Source: a virus. Taken from it: a stretch of DNA of 35,928 bases. Every line of letters starts with the position of its first letter. Position 1 is the first letter of the stretch. This document shows positions 1 through 8,402 of this stretch, piece by piece. The notes under the pieces are model-generated. The model did no database searches. It was not told where the DNA came from and saw only the letters and a program-made list of their open reading frames with translations. Both the position numbers and the translations under genes were made by a program. The DNA lies in the IMG/VR virus record IMGVR_UViG_3300009172_000022, positions 1-35,928 of that record. One strand, 5' to 3'.

Positions 1-1
1 A

Positions 2-286
2 GGTATGAATGCATATGTTGGATTAGAACAATACATTGATTGGGAAGACATTGGTATTACTAAAGGTATTATTGAAAAAGGTGAGAAGATTCCTAAAGCA
101 ACTTCAAGAAATTGGATATGCAAACACTTAGATCACACTGTACCAAACAAAGAATTTTTCACAGATAAAGTATTTACACAAGAGGTTTTAGAGAAGATTG
201 AAGGTAGAATCAAACATGTGTTTAATTACAATACAGAAGAGAGAGAACTTGATTTAGAAACATTATTAGAATCAGATGAAGATTAA
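2..286 (+). CDS. C-terminal part of a phage protein, possibly UvsX-like recombinase (5' end outside window)
   Basis: The frame is open to the left edge, so this is probably the 3' end of a longer gene; the first visible ATG is at 5. The visible 93 residues are mixed charged/aromatic and end in an acidic tail (ESDED). In T4 the recombinase gene uvsX lies just upstream of genes 40 and 41, and the helicase gp41 follows here after one small gene. An acidic C-terminus is also compatible with a UvsX/RecA-type protein. No ATP-binding motif is present in the visible part, so the identity rests on synteny and is tentative. It overlaps the next gene by 11 bases, which suggests translational coupling. 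Confidence 0.4.
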   Translation, partial: GMNAYVGLEQYIDWEDIGITKGIIEKGEKIPKATSRNWICKHLDHTVPNKEFFTDKVFTQEVLEKIEGRIKHVFNYNTEERELDLETLLESDED

Positions 287-575
287 TGATGATAAGTTAC
301 CTATAAAATATGTATTAGGCATTGAAAAGGACTTACCAGATTATCCAACTTCATTTGATATATTATTAGCTGAAGTTAAATTGTGTGTTAGAATGCCCGA
401 CAGACACAAAGGTAATTTTACTTTACATGCACTAAAAACATATAGGTTTCCAGAAACAAGCGAAGAACATTTACTTAACTCTATTAAAGAATTAATGGAG
501 TTAGATTTAGTTAAAGAATTGAATTCGGATCAAGGCAAAGAATCTTGGAGTATAATAACTAACCCATTTGGGTAA
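276..575 (+). CDS. Hypothetical protein, 99 aa, between putative recombinase and helicase genes
   Basis: A small acidic protein whose ATG lies inside the end of the preceding gene (11-base overlap), the usual arrangement for coupled genes in this cluster. It occupies the position of T4 gene 40 (uvsX-40-41), but I see no convincing sequence similarity to gp40. The C-terminal half reads as two helices (around residues 58-80) followed by a short strand, which could be a small winged-helix-like fold; that is a guess. A role in replication or recombination is suggested only by its neighbours. Confidence 0.6.
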   Translation: MKINDDKLPIKYVLGIEKDLPDYPTSFDILLAEVKLCVRMPDRHKGNFTLHALKTYRFPETSEEHLLNSIKELMELDLVKELNSDQGKESWSIITNPFG

Positions 576-579
576 ACAA

Positions 580-596
580 TATGTGAATTTCGCATA
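580..596 (+). other. Small inverted repeat before helicase gene
   Basis: TATGTG and CGCATA pair over 6 bases (one T-G) around a 5-base loop in the only gap of this operon. It has no T-run, so it is not a convincing terminator. Confidence 0.25.
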
Positions 597-622
597 CAAT
601 AATAAATAACAAAAAAACATAA

Positions 623-1939
623 ATGGAATTCGGACAAGATTTTGAAAAGATTTTCTTTAGACTTTCTCTAGAAAAGCCTAAATATTTACAAAGCATTAAA
701 GCTGGTTTTTATACTTCTGAAGAAATCGACATCTTGAGTAGAATATCCAATCAATTTTATAGTAAATATAACGAAACACCTAGTAAAGAAAATTTAGTTT
801 TATTAACTCAACGAAACGAAAGAGCTAAACAAAAAATATCAGATAATATATTAGATATTTTATTTCAAGTTGACTTAGATCAATATGATGAAGATTGGTT
901 AACTGCTACTGCTGAATCTTGGATTAAATGGAGAACATTTGATACATCATTAGTAGATACTATAGAATTTATTAAAACTACACAGGTTACACCAGACAAT
1001 GTAGATAGTATAGTTACTAAAGTTAAAGGATTAATTAACGATAGAAATAATTTATCATTTAATTCTGATTTAGGTTTAGATTTCTTTGACGTAGACTCTC
1101 ACGACCAAAAAGAAACAGAAAAAGTTAGCACAGGATATAACTTCATCGATAGAATGCTTAATGGTGGATATGACAAGGGTGGTAATCTTATAGTATACGC
1201 TGGTGAACAGAATATTGGAAAATCAATATATCTGGCAAATGATGCGGCCAACTTTGTAAAAATGGGAACAAACACAGTTGTTGTTACAGCGGAAATGGCA
1301 GCACATAAATTTGTAAAACGTATTGGTGCAAACTTACTGACTATTCCAATCAATGAATATGGTGAGAAGGCAAAGAACAAAGATCATATTAAAAGAAAAC
1401 TAGAAACAGTAGGTGATGGATTTACCCCACCTGGTTCCTTATTTGTAAAACAATTCCCAACATCACAAGCGACGGTACTTGATATCGAAGCATATGTTAG
1501 TCAGATTGAAGAAGAACGACAAATTAAAGTAGGCGCAGTAGTTATTGATTACATTAATATCTTAGCCAACTATAGAAACCAGAACACAGAAAATACTTAT
1601 ATGAAGATCAAGCAAATTGCAGAAGATCTTAGAGCTATGGGTATTAGAAACGATTGGTTAATAACAACAGCAACACAGATCACCAGATCTGGATATAATT
1701 CATCAGATATAACAATGACAGATATTGCAGAATCAGCTGGTCTTTCTCATACAGCAGATGTCATGTATGGTATTATCCAAGACGATTTGATGAGAGCAAA
1801 TAATGAATATTGGTTAAAGGTCCTTAAAATAAGGGACGGAGAAGGTAAAGGAACAAAATGTAAACTTAACATTAATTGGAACTACATGCGATTAGTCGAA
1901 ACAGACGATATCACTAATTCTAATTTACATAGCATATAA
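623..1939 (+). CDS. 41: Replicative DNA helicase, DnaB family, T4 gp41-like
   Basis: Hexameric 5'-3' helicase that would unwind the replication fork and work with a primase. The RecA-like core follows an N-terminal helical region of about 170 residues. The P-loop GEQNIGKS is at residues 194-201 (T4 gp41 has GVNVGKS), followed by a TAEM segment. Further on, VVIDYINI is the Walker B strand, and a TATQ segment plus DIAESAGLSHTADV closely match T4 gp41 (TAAQ; DIAESAGLPATADF). The 438-residue length is close to T4 gp41 (about 475). Its ATG follows an A-rich leader without a Shine-Dalgarno sequence. The next gene starts two bases after the stop, so it is co-transcribed with the gp47/gp46 block. I did not find a primase (gp61) in the window. 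Confidence 0.93.
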   Translation: MEFGQDFEKIFFRLSLEKPKYLQSIKAGFYTSEEIDILSRISNQFYSKYNETPSKENLVLLTQRNERAKQKISDNILDILFQVDLDQYDEDWLTATAESWIKWRTFDTSLVDTIEFIKTTQVTPDNVDSIVTKVKGLINDRNNLSFNSDLGLDFFDVDSHDQKETEKVSTGYNFIDRMLNGGYDKGGNLIVYAGEQNIGKSIYLANDAANFVKMGTNTVVVTAEMAAHKFVKRIGANLLTIPINEYGEKAKNKDHIKRKLETVGDGFTPPGSLFVKQFPTSQATVLDIEAYVSQIEEERQIKVGAVVIDYINILANYRNQNTENTYMKIKQIAEDLRAMGIRNDWLITTATQITRSGYNSSDITMTDIAESAGLSHTADVMYGIIQDDLMRANNEYWLKVLKIRDGEGKGTKCKLNINWNYMRLVETDDITNSNLHSI

Positions 1940-1941
1940 TT

Positions 1942-2379
1942 ATGGCAAAAAACGATAAAATATTTAACAATTCATTTGATTCACCAGATTTTGAATTAAC
2001 AAACATAACATTTGATTTAGATCCTTCAGTAAAACAGGTACAAGATCAAGAAGAAAAGATCCACTACGACATGATAGCTAGAAGAATCCATGAATTAATT
2101 GGATTGTCTAGATTTAAAGTTTTTAATGAAGTAGATGAATTAGGGAAATGTAATAACTTAAAAAAGGCTGATATCAATGCAGTATATGGATTTATAGTAG
2201 ACGAGATGGGGCCAATAAACAGTCGCATAGATCTGTTTAGTGAAATGTGTGTTTATTTTGATATAAATCCTTCTAAATTTTATAGTTCACTATCTAATGT
2301 ATATAAAGAAGATCTTATACAAGAACTCGATGACAAAACAGGCATATTAGAAAGAAAAAACATAAAAAGATTATTTTAA
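1942..2379 (+). CDS. Small helical protein, candidate late-transcription coactivator (gp33-like)
   Basis: A 145-residue, mostly helical, acidic protein with no catalytic motif. Its second half (about residues 80-140) has the layout of T4/cyanophage gp33: a helix ending in DEMG, then an ID..S.MCVYFDINPSKF stretch comparable to the gp33 region around TAFLEENSIPETQF, then a basic/acidic helix (DLIQELDDKTGIL). gp33 bridges RNA polymerase carrying gp55 to the sliding clamp through a hydrophobic C-terminus; this protein ends in IKRLF, which could serve that purpose. The resemblance is by eye and weak. Two bases separate it from gp41 and none from gp47, so it is translated with the replication genes. 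A replication accessory factor is the alternative. Confidence 0.45.
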   Translation: MAKNDKIFNNSFDSPDFELTNITFDLDPSVKQVQDQEEKIHYDMIARRIHELIGLSRFKVFNEVDELGKCNNLKKADINAVYGFIVDEMGPINSRIDLFSEMCVYFDINPSKFYSSLSNVYKEDLIQELDDKTGILERKNIKRLF

Positions 2380-3495
2380 ATGATTGAACCGATTATCTTA
2401 AGAAAGGGCGCAAAGCGTGTTTGGATTCTTGGAGATTTGCATTTTGGTGTTAGAGCTAATTCCGTAGAATGGCTAGAGATACAAAAGCAATTCTTTGAAG
2501 AAGTGTTTATTCCAACATTAAAAAAACACGTTCAACCTGGAGATGTTTTAGTACAAGTAGGTGATACTTTTGATAACAGACAAAGTATTAATATCAAAGT
2601 ATTAAATTATGCAGTAAATCTATTTGAGAAATTGGGTAAAATTCTTCCAGTACACATCATATGTGGTAATCATGACATTTGGGCAAAAGGTTCAAACGAA
2701 GTAACCTCGATAGATTCATTAAAATGGATTCCCAATATACAGATCTATAAAGAACCAAAACTGATGGAATGGTCGGGTAAGAAAATATTAATGATGCCAT
2801 GGAGAAGAGATGCAGAACACGAAGCAGAAACACTTGCAGAATATCCAACAGCAGATATAGTATATTGTCACTCTGAAGTCAGAGGTATTTATCTTAACGC
2901 TAAAGTTAAAAACGATCACGGTACTGATTCTAACATATATGACAAATACATGAGAGTGTATTCTGGACACATACACTTTAGACAAAATAAAGGTAAATTA
3001 TTAATGGTAGGTACACCGTATCAATTGACTAGATCTGATTCAAATAACACCAAAGGATTTGATCTCGTTAATTTAGAAGATCTGTCAGAGACTTTTTTCC
3101 AAAACGATGTATCACCTAAGTTCCTTAAATATAACTTAACGCAGTTATACGATATGCCACTTGGACAGTTTAAAAATCAAATAAAAAATAATTTTATAGA
3201 TTTATTCGTTCCTTCTAAAATTGCAACCACAAATGCATTAGGAAAGTTAATTAATAAAATCCAACAAATTGGTAGAAAGTTAGAACCTAACATATACCAA
3301 GAAGAGAATTATATTGATAAAGATTTTCACGACATGGATCAAGTTGAGGAAATGTATAAAGATTACAACATCCTCAACTTATGTAACATGTATGTAGATG
3401 GTTTAAATGAAGATCCTCAAGCTAAGGAAAGATTAAAAAATAAGTTAAAACAATTGTACACACAATGTGCATATAATTACGATATCGAACAATGA
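2380..3495 (+). CDS. 47: Recombination endonuclease subunit gp47 (Mre11/SbcD family)
   Basis: Metallophosphoesterase subunit of the gp46/gp47 complex, which processes DNA ends for recombination-dependent replication. All the metal-binding motifs are present in order: GDLHFG (D19, H21), GDTFDNR, GNHDIW, a CHSE segment and SGHIHF. The 371-residue length fits T4 gp47 (about 339) with a somewhat longer C-terminal part that should hold the gp46-binding region. Its ATG directly follows the preceding stop codon, and its own TGA overlaps the ATG of gp46 (ATGA), so the two subunits are translationally coupled as expected for a fixed-ratio complex. Confidence 0.95.
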   Translation: MIEPIILRKGAKRVWILGDLHFGVRANSVEWLEIQKQFFEEVFIPTLKKHVQPGDVLVQVGDTFDNRQSINIKVLNYAVNLFEKLGKILPVHIICGNHDIWAKGSNEVTSIDSLKWIPNIQIYKEPKLMEWSGKKILMMPWRRDAEHEAETLAEYPTADIVYCHSEVRGIYLNAKVKNDHGTDSNIYDKYMRVYSGHIHFRQNKGKLLMVGTPYQLTRSDSNNTKGFDLVNLEDLSETFFQNDVSPKFLKYNLTQLYDMPLGQFKNQIKNNFIDLFVPSKIATTNALGKLINKIQQIGRKLEPNIYQEENYIDKDFHDMDQVEEMYKDYNILNLCNMYVDGLNEDPQAKERLKNKLKQLYTQCAYNYDIEQ

Positions 3496-5162
3496 GAATA
3501 GATTATATTGAATTTAGAAACTTCTCATCTTATGGTAATCAAACACAGAGGTTAGAATTTGAAGAAAATGAATCAAAGTTATATTTAACTTTAGGTAAAA
3601 ATGGCGATGGTAAAACTACTATCGCTAATGCTATTATATATGCATTATATGGAAAAGTAGAAGGTGTTAAATTATCAGATCTTCCTAATAGAATCAACAA
3701 AGAACTCTATGTTAAAATCGGTTTAAAGTGCGGTACAACTACAATTGAAATAGAAAGAGGTTTGATGCCAAATAAATTTAGTGTTAAATTAAATGGTGTT
3801 GAATTTGATAAAGCCGGAAAGAAATCAGTACAGGATTATTTAGAAGAAGAGGTTTTTGGTATACCATACCATGTCTTTAAGAATATTATTATTTTATCAG
3901 TAAATGATTTTAAATCATTTTTAACCATGTCTAATCAGGATAAGAAGCAGATCATTGACAAGATGTTCGGTTTCTCTATTCTTAATGATATGCAAAAACA
4001 AATCAAAGACGAGAGAAGAGATATAAAATATGACATAGATTCATATGAAAGTGAATTGAATCAAATCATGGATTCTATTGGATCTGTTAAGGGTAAACTT
4101 AATACTCTTTTAGAAGAATCCAATACAGCTAATAAATCAAAGATTGAAGAATTAAAAACAGGTTTATTATCTCTTAAGGCAGATGTTGATAAATTAAATG
4201 AAGACAGATCTTCGGCTGCTAGTGAAATGAATAAATTTAATACTCAATATAACGACAAACATTCAGACGCTAAAGATATTAAAAGAGAAATAGATTATCT
4301 AAATAAAAAGCTTAAGCTATATGAAAGCGGTCACTGTCCAACGTGCGAGACTAAATTAGATTCAGAATGGCACACAAATCAAAAATGTGAATTTGAAGAA
4401 AATATTAAAACAAACATGGATAATATTAAATCTCTTAAAGTTGAGATGGATATTTTATCAGAAAAGGTAACAGATGCAAGATCATCCAAACTAGATTTAG
4501 AAGGACAAATATCAGATCACAAGGTAACAATGGGCCAATTAAAATCTGAATTACTCAAAATAAAAAATACACCTGCAGGTTCAGATTTTGACCACATGCG
4601 AAATTTAATTCAAGAATTCGAAGATAAAGAATCTGAAAAATCTAAAAACGTAGGAGAATTAAATGCCAACTATAATTTCATGGAAATTGTAGAACAGGTT
4701 TTAGGCGAAGATGGTGTAAAGAATTTGGCAGTTAAAACCATTTTACCAGGGCTTAATACCAATATAGCGGCAATGGCACAAACAATGCACTTGCAATTCC
4801 ATATTAGATTTGATGAAAAGTTTAATTGTATTATTAATCATTTAGGTGAAGAAATAAATCCAATGACTCTCTCAACAGGAGAACGTAAAAAAGCAGACTT
4901 CATTATCATTATTGCAATTATTAAAATCTTAAAATTAAGATTCCCACAACTGAATTTATTATTTTTAGACGAACTGTTATCATCAGTTGATCATGACGGA
5001 GTTTACAATATTCTTAAAATATTAAATCAAGTTATTAAAGAAAATAAAATAAATACATTCGTCATTAATCACTCTGTACTACCACATGAAATCTTTGATA
5101 AAAAGATTCAAATCTATAGAGAAAATGGGTTCTCTAAATTTACAATAGAGAACATAGAATAA
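3492..5162 (+). CDS. 46: Recombination endonuclease subunit gp46 (Rad50/SbcC-like ATPase)
   Basis: ATPase partner of gp47. The N-terminal Walker A GKNGDGKT is at residues 35-42. Two long charged coiled-coil arms flank a zinc hook CPTC at residues 282-285. The C-terminal lobe has the ABC signature LSTGERKK and the Walker B LLFLDELLSSVD, followed by a His-switch-like INHS. The 556-residue length matches T4 gp46 (560). The ATG overlaps the gp47 stop (ATGA). It appears to be the last gene of the replication/recombination block, since a late-type promoter motif follows at 5167. Confidence 0.95.
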   Translation: MRIDYIEFRNFSSYGNQTQRLEFEENESKLYLTLGKNGDGKTTIANAIIYALYGKVEGVKLSDLPNRINKELYVKIGLKCGTTTIEIERGLMPNKFSVKLNGVEFDKAGKKSVQDYLEEEVFGIPYHVFKNIIILSVNDFKSFLTMSNQDKKQIIDKMFGFSILNDMQKQIKDERRDIKYDIDSYESELNQIMDSIGSVKGKLNTLLEESNTANKSKIEELKTGLLSLKADVDKLNEDRSSAASEMNKFNTQYNDKHSDAKDIKREIDYLNKKLKLYESGHCPTCETKLDSEWHTNQKCEFEENIKTNMDNIKSLKVEMDILSEKVTDARSSKLDLEGQISDHKVTMGQLKSELLKIKNTPAGSDFDHMRNLIQEFEDKESEKSKNVGELNANYNFMEIVEQVLGEDGVKNLAVKTILPGLNTNIAAMAQTMHLQFHIRFDEKFNCIINHLGEEINPMTLSTGERKKADFIIIIAIIKILKLRFPQLNLLFLDELLSSVDHDGVYNILKILNQVIKENKINTFVINHSVLPHEIFDKKIQIYRENGFSKFTIENIE

Positions 5163-5166
5163 AGAT

Positions 5167-5175
5167 GATATATAA
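5167..5175 (+). promoter_or_regulatory. Putative late promoter GATATATAA (before gp15-like gene)
   Basis: Exact copy of the nine-base motif found upstream of many virion genes here. It ends only three bases before the ATG at 5179, so if it is a -10 element, transcription would start at or inside the start codon. Confidence 0.55.
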
Positions 5176-5178
5176 CTA

Positions 5179-6243
5179 ATGGCAACATACAATTTAAAAT
5201 TCAACAAAGACGATTCAGTTATTAGACACCTTGTCGTTGGACTGCTTGCAGATCTAAATAGTAAACTTAGTTTTTGGAGACAGATTTCCAATGACGAAAG
5301 GGCAATAATTGATGTACCTTTCTTTTATTCGGTCACTGGGGATGAAAACTTTTTAAAAGATAGTTTTTTATTTTCAAATGCAAATGGACCAGGATGTGAT
5401 CCTGACGGAGCATTTGTAGACGGTAATTATGATAAAATACCTAGAGGAATAGTAAACTTAACATCATTCAATGTTGATCCTTCAAAATTAATTAATAAAA
5501 GAAATCTTGGTAATTATTCTATGATGAATGAACAGGGTTTAATGGAAGGATATGTAGCTGAATTTGAAATGATTCCAGTTGTACTGGGTGTTGATGTTGA
5601 AATATTAGTGTCGAGTCAATTAGATTTATTTAAAATAACAGAAGCTATCGTTAAAAAAATGTATAAAGCTAATTTTTATCATGTAGATGCAGGCCACTTA
5701 GAAGATGGAACATATAGAATCAGCTCAGAATATATGATGCCGGATGATTATACACAAGAAAGGCCAGTAGAATATAGTTTTGATGATAAAGAAAATCATA
5801 AAATTACATTTAGCTTAGAAATAAATTCTTTTATACCAGCTTTTGATTTTGAAGAAGATATTTATCAAAAACTTACAAAAAACTCATTTGCAGACGCTAC
5901 TACTGGAAATTACACTGATCCAAATGGATTCTTAGATCCTACAGTAATTCCTTTTGTGTATTATGATTGTGATACAAATTCAAAATGGGTATCTGATGGA
6001 AAACAATGGACATTAGCTGAAACAGATATAGATTGTAGTGCGTTAGACTTGGGTAATCAATTAAATACTGAAACACACTTAAAGAGAATCAGCCGAAGAA
6101 GAAAACAATCTAATAGAATGTTCACAATAGGTAATAGCGGATTAAATGAAAAGGGATATAAAGATGAAGAAATTCAGAAAAATAATTCTCTATTAGAAGA
6201 CAACTATAGCGTCACTGGAACTGAATTGCCATTCGACGAATAA
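5179..6243 (+). CDS. 15: Tail completion and sheath stabiliser protein, gp15-like
   Basis: T4 gp15 forms the hexameric ring that caps the tail and joins it to the head. The 354 residues follow the gp15 plan: an N-terminal helix (IRHLVVGLLADL) then a polar strand and IDVPFFY; a central EMIPVVLGVDVEILV strand followed by a helix (LFKITEAIVKKMY), the counterpart of the gp15 segment with IVEQILPYF; then a PDDYTQERPVEYSF segment and a closing strand (KITFSLEINSFIPAFD). T4 gp15 is about 272 residues, so there is an extra C-terminal tail of about 100 residues. In T4, gene 15 lies between 14 and 16; here it sits far from them, behind gp46. Assignment is by fold pattern, not by long identical stretches. 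Confidence 0.7.
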   Translation: MATYNLKFNKDDSVIRHLVVGLLADLNSKLSFWRQISNDERAIIDVPFFYSVTGDENFLKDSFLFSNANGPGCDPDGAFVDGNYDKIPRGIVNLTSFNVDPSKLINKRNLGNYSMMNEQGLMEGYVAEFEMIPVVLGVDVEILVSSQLDLFKITEAIVKKMYKANFYHVDAGHLEDGTYRISSEYMMPDDYTQERPVEYSFDDKENHKITFSLEINSFIPAFDFEEDIYQKLTKNSFADATTGNYTDPNGFLDPTVIPFVYYDCDTNSKWVSDGKQWTLAETDIDCSALDLGNQLNTETHLKRISRRRKQSNRMFTIGNSGLNEKGYKDEEIQKNNSLLEDNYSVTGTELPFDE

Positions 6244-6249
6244 AATAAA

Positions 6250-6258
6250 GATATATAA
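6250..6258 (+). promoter_or_regulatory. Putative late promoter GATATATAA
   Basis: Exact motif copy in the 35-base gap before the ATG at 6279, leaving a 20-base AT-rich leader without a Shine-Dalgarno sequence. Confidence 0.65.
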
Positions 6259-6278
6259 TTAAAATCAAAGACCGAAAA

Positions 6279-7466
6279 ATGGGAAAATTAAATAAAGCAA
6301 TTTTATCACCAGTCATAAAAGATCAGGAATCAACCCTGTTTAATGTAGCTGGACATAATTTTAAAATGACAGGCGAAAATATAGAAAGAGTCAATAATAT
6401 TGATCCTATATTTACATCACTTGTTGAAGCTAAAGATTCGTTTACATTTGAAGAAAACTCTATTTCTTTCTATTATGACTATAACAATAAAACTAGAATT
6501 TTTAAAGTAGAAGATGCTGCGTTAGAATCATTTAACGTACTTGTAGATTTAGAAAAGAAAGTTAAATTTTTAAATGAAGCTAGAAAGAAGGTAAGTTTAA
6601 ATTCTACTACTAAAATAGCAGTTTCGAGCGTTGAAGAAGAATTGAAATTAACGGAATCGAAAATAGAAAAAATTAAAAAATCAAACATTGCAATCAAATG
6701 CACGTATAATGTAACTGAAAATAAATATTTCATCAACAACATGGAACTTTTAATCGGTACTGAATTAAGTTTAGCAGAATCAGTATTTACTTCAGGTTAT
6801 ATTAAATATGAAGATAAAGGTATTTTTAATTTATTTGAACTAGCAAGTAAAAACTTTTCACTTTTTCAAACTCTAGACTTTGTTACTGAAACAAAAGACG
6901 ACGATGTTGTTTCAATTGCTATGAGATCAGGTAATAGCACGTATGTTTTTGATTTAAATGAATCTACCAAAATTACTGCATTTAAAAAACTATTAGCAGA
7001 CGAAGCAATAGAATACATAGCTGAAAGAACAGGTGCAGATATCACATTTATGGTAGAAGACATAGTAGAATCTTTTTCATCTAGAAGAGAATCTAAAAGA
7101 AACAAATTGGCTTTAATGCAAGAAATGATTTTCTTTTTAAAAGATCAAAAGGGTCGTTTAGCTGAAGCTAATAGAAATTTACCAGATATCAAAGCTGCAG
7201 ATAATTTACTAAACAGCGAAATAGAAAGAATATCAGAAGACATGTACGATTTAGAAAACGAAGAGTTTTTAACAAAGGCCGATGGTTATATTGATGCAAC
7301 TTTAGGTAGAGAAATTAATGGATTCCCACAAGGTACTCAACTCAAAGTAGATGCACTCGAATACACAGGCTCTGGAAAATCAGATATATTAACAGTTTTC
7401 ATAGATGACGAACCATCTAGAATTGAAAAGTATGCGATTAAAATTCCTAGTAGCGATACTATATAA
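6279..7466 (+). CDS. Hypothetical virion-associated protein with coiled coil, 395 aa
   Basis: I do not recognise this family. The protein is charged, with a probable coiled coil around residues 85-135 (EKKVKFLNEARKKV...EEELKLTESKIEKIKK) and another around residues 265-325. A short C-terminal beta-rich end (GFPQGTQLKVDALEYTGSG...) could be a small SH3-like barrel. It has its own late promoter motif and is followed by a strong terminator, so it is the last gene of a two-gene late unit with the gp15-like gene. That setting suggests a structural or assembly protein. No enzymatic motif is visible. Confidence 0.7.
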   Translation: MGKLNKAILSPVIKDQESTLFNVAGHNFKMTGENIERVNNIDPIFTSLVEAKDSFTFEENSISFYYDYNNKTRIFKVEDAALESFNVLVDLEKKVKFLNEARKKVSLNSTTKIAVSSVEEELKLTESKIEKIKKSNIAIKCTYNVTENKYFINNMELLIGTELSLAESVFTSGYIKYEDKGIFNLFELASKNFSLFQTLDFVTETKDDDVVSIAMRSGNSTYVFDLNESTKITAFKKLLADEAIEYIAERTGADITFMVEDIVESFSSRRESKRNKLALMQEMIFFLKDQKGRLAEANRNLPDIKAADNLLNSEIERISEDMYDLENEEFLTKADGYIDATLGREINGFPQGTQLKVDALEYTGSGKSDILTVFIDDEPSRIEKYAIKIPSSDTI

Positions 7467-7489
7467 TACAATTTAAATATTTAAAATGA

Positions 7490-7519
7490 AGCCCGTTTGG
7501 AAACAATCGGGCTTTTTTT
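7490..7519 (+). terminator. Rho-independent terminator
   Basis: AGCCCG and CGGGCT form a perfect 6-bp stem around a 12-base loop, followed by T7. It closes the 5179-7466 unit just before the gp55 gene. Confidence 0.85.
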
Positions 7520-7520
7520 C

Positions 7521-7527
7521 GTATAAC
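7521..7527 (+). promoter_or_regulatory. Possible host-type promoter (GTATAAC) for gp55
   Basis: GTATAAC preceded by a T-rich stretch (part of the terminator tail), about 20 bases before the gp55 start. The same GTATAAC element precedes the clamp loader gene. Placement right after a terminator implies the sigma gene needs its own promoter. Confidence 0.35.
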
Positions 7528-7547
7528 TATAAATTAAAACTATACAC

Positions 7548-7928
7548 GTGCCCAGAAAAAAGAATTACTTAAACAATAAAGATTTATACAACGCGATTGT
7601 AGAATCTAAACAAGACGACAAGTTAACACAAACTGCAGAAAAAATGCTAGTGCTTTTAGCCGAACGTACAATTAGAAAATTAACATACGTCAGTGAAGAC
7701 GATAGAAATGATTGTTTACAATTTGCTCTATTGGACCTTTTGAAGTATTGGCGTAATTTTAATCCAAAATATACTAATGCATTTGCATACTTTACAGAAA
7801 TTGCAAAGAGAGGTTATGCTAAGGGTTGGAATAAAATTCACCCACAAAAATATAAAGGAACAATGTCCATTGATAGGATTACTACAGGAAAAGGTGGTGA
7901 TGATGGAGGTGGCATGTTTAACATCTAA
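7548..7928 (+). CDS. 55: RNA polymerase sigma factor for late transcription, gp55-like
   Basis: Divergent sigma subunit that redirects host RNA polymerase to late promoters. The N-terminus YLNNKDLYNAIVESKQ matches T4 gp55 (YVNNKELLQAIIDWK). The body has sigma-2-like helices (AERTIRKL...DDRNDCLQFALLDLLKYWRNFNP) and FAYFTEIAKRGYAKGWNK, like the T4 [20 protein letters not shown] segment. At 126 residues it is much shorter than T4 gp55 (185). It lacks a clear copy of the T4 C-terminal clamp-binding tail (SLDFLYE), ending instead in a glycine-rich linker and GMFNI. The start is GTG with no Shine-Dalgarno; there is no ATG upstream before the terminator. It would be expected to read the GATATATAA motifs in this window. 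Confidence 0.88.
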   Translation: MPRKKNYLNNKDLYNAIVESKQDDKLTQTAEKMLVLLAERTIRKLTYVSEDDRNDCLQFALLDLLKYWRNFNPKYTNAFAYFTEIAKRGYAKGWNKIHPQKYKGTMSIDRITTGKGGDDGGGMFNI

Positions 7929-8402
7929 ATGTCAATAAAAAACTTAAAACCTTCTGGAAATTCAGGGTTTATTCAAGGTTATTTTAAACCAACTAATCCT
8001 GATAAATACATTGGACCAACACCGATCATATATAGATCATCATGGGAACGCAAGTTCATGATCATGTGTGATACTAAAGATAGTGTTGTAAAGTGGTCCA
8101 GTGAGCCTGTAGAAATAAAATACATATGGTCAGCTGATAAAAGAGAACACAGATATTATCCAGACTTCTATATGAAAACAAAAACAGAAGAAGGATTTGA
8201 AGAATTTTTAATAGAAGTAAAACCAGAGGCCCAAATTAGAAAACCGGAGCCTCCTAAAAAAAGAAGTCAAAAGGCATTAAAATCATACAAATTTTTAGCT
8301 GAACAATTTATTAAAAACAGAGATAAGTATGCATATGCTAAAGCATGGGCAGAAAACAGAGGTTGGAGATTTGTAGTTTTAACTGAAAAGACACTTAAAT
8401 AA
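7929..8402 (+). CDS. 4: Head completion protein gp4 (gp50), nuclease-like fold
   Basis: In T4, gp4 is needed to finish DNA-filled heads before tail joining. The N-terminus (GYFKPTNPDKYIG...IIYRSSWERKF) and YYPDFY match T4 gp4 strongly. The residues form a TnsA/PD-(D/E)XK-type set: E40 (SSWE), D79 (YYPDFY), and E96-V-K98 (LIEVKP), suggesting an active or formerly active nuclease. Length (157) matches T4 gp4 (150). The ATG immediately follows the gp55 stop, and the next gene overlaps its stop (TAATG), so gp55, gp4 and the following gene form a tight operon. Confidence 0.92.
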   Translation: MSIKNLKPSGNSGFIQGYFKPTNPDKYIGPTPIIYRSSWERKFMIMCDTKDSVVKWSSEPVEIKYIWSADKREHRYYPDFYMKTKTEEGFEEFLIEVKPEAQIRKPEPPKKRSQKALKSYKFLAEQFIKNRDKYAYAKAWAENRGWRFVVLTEKTLK

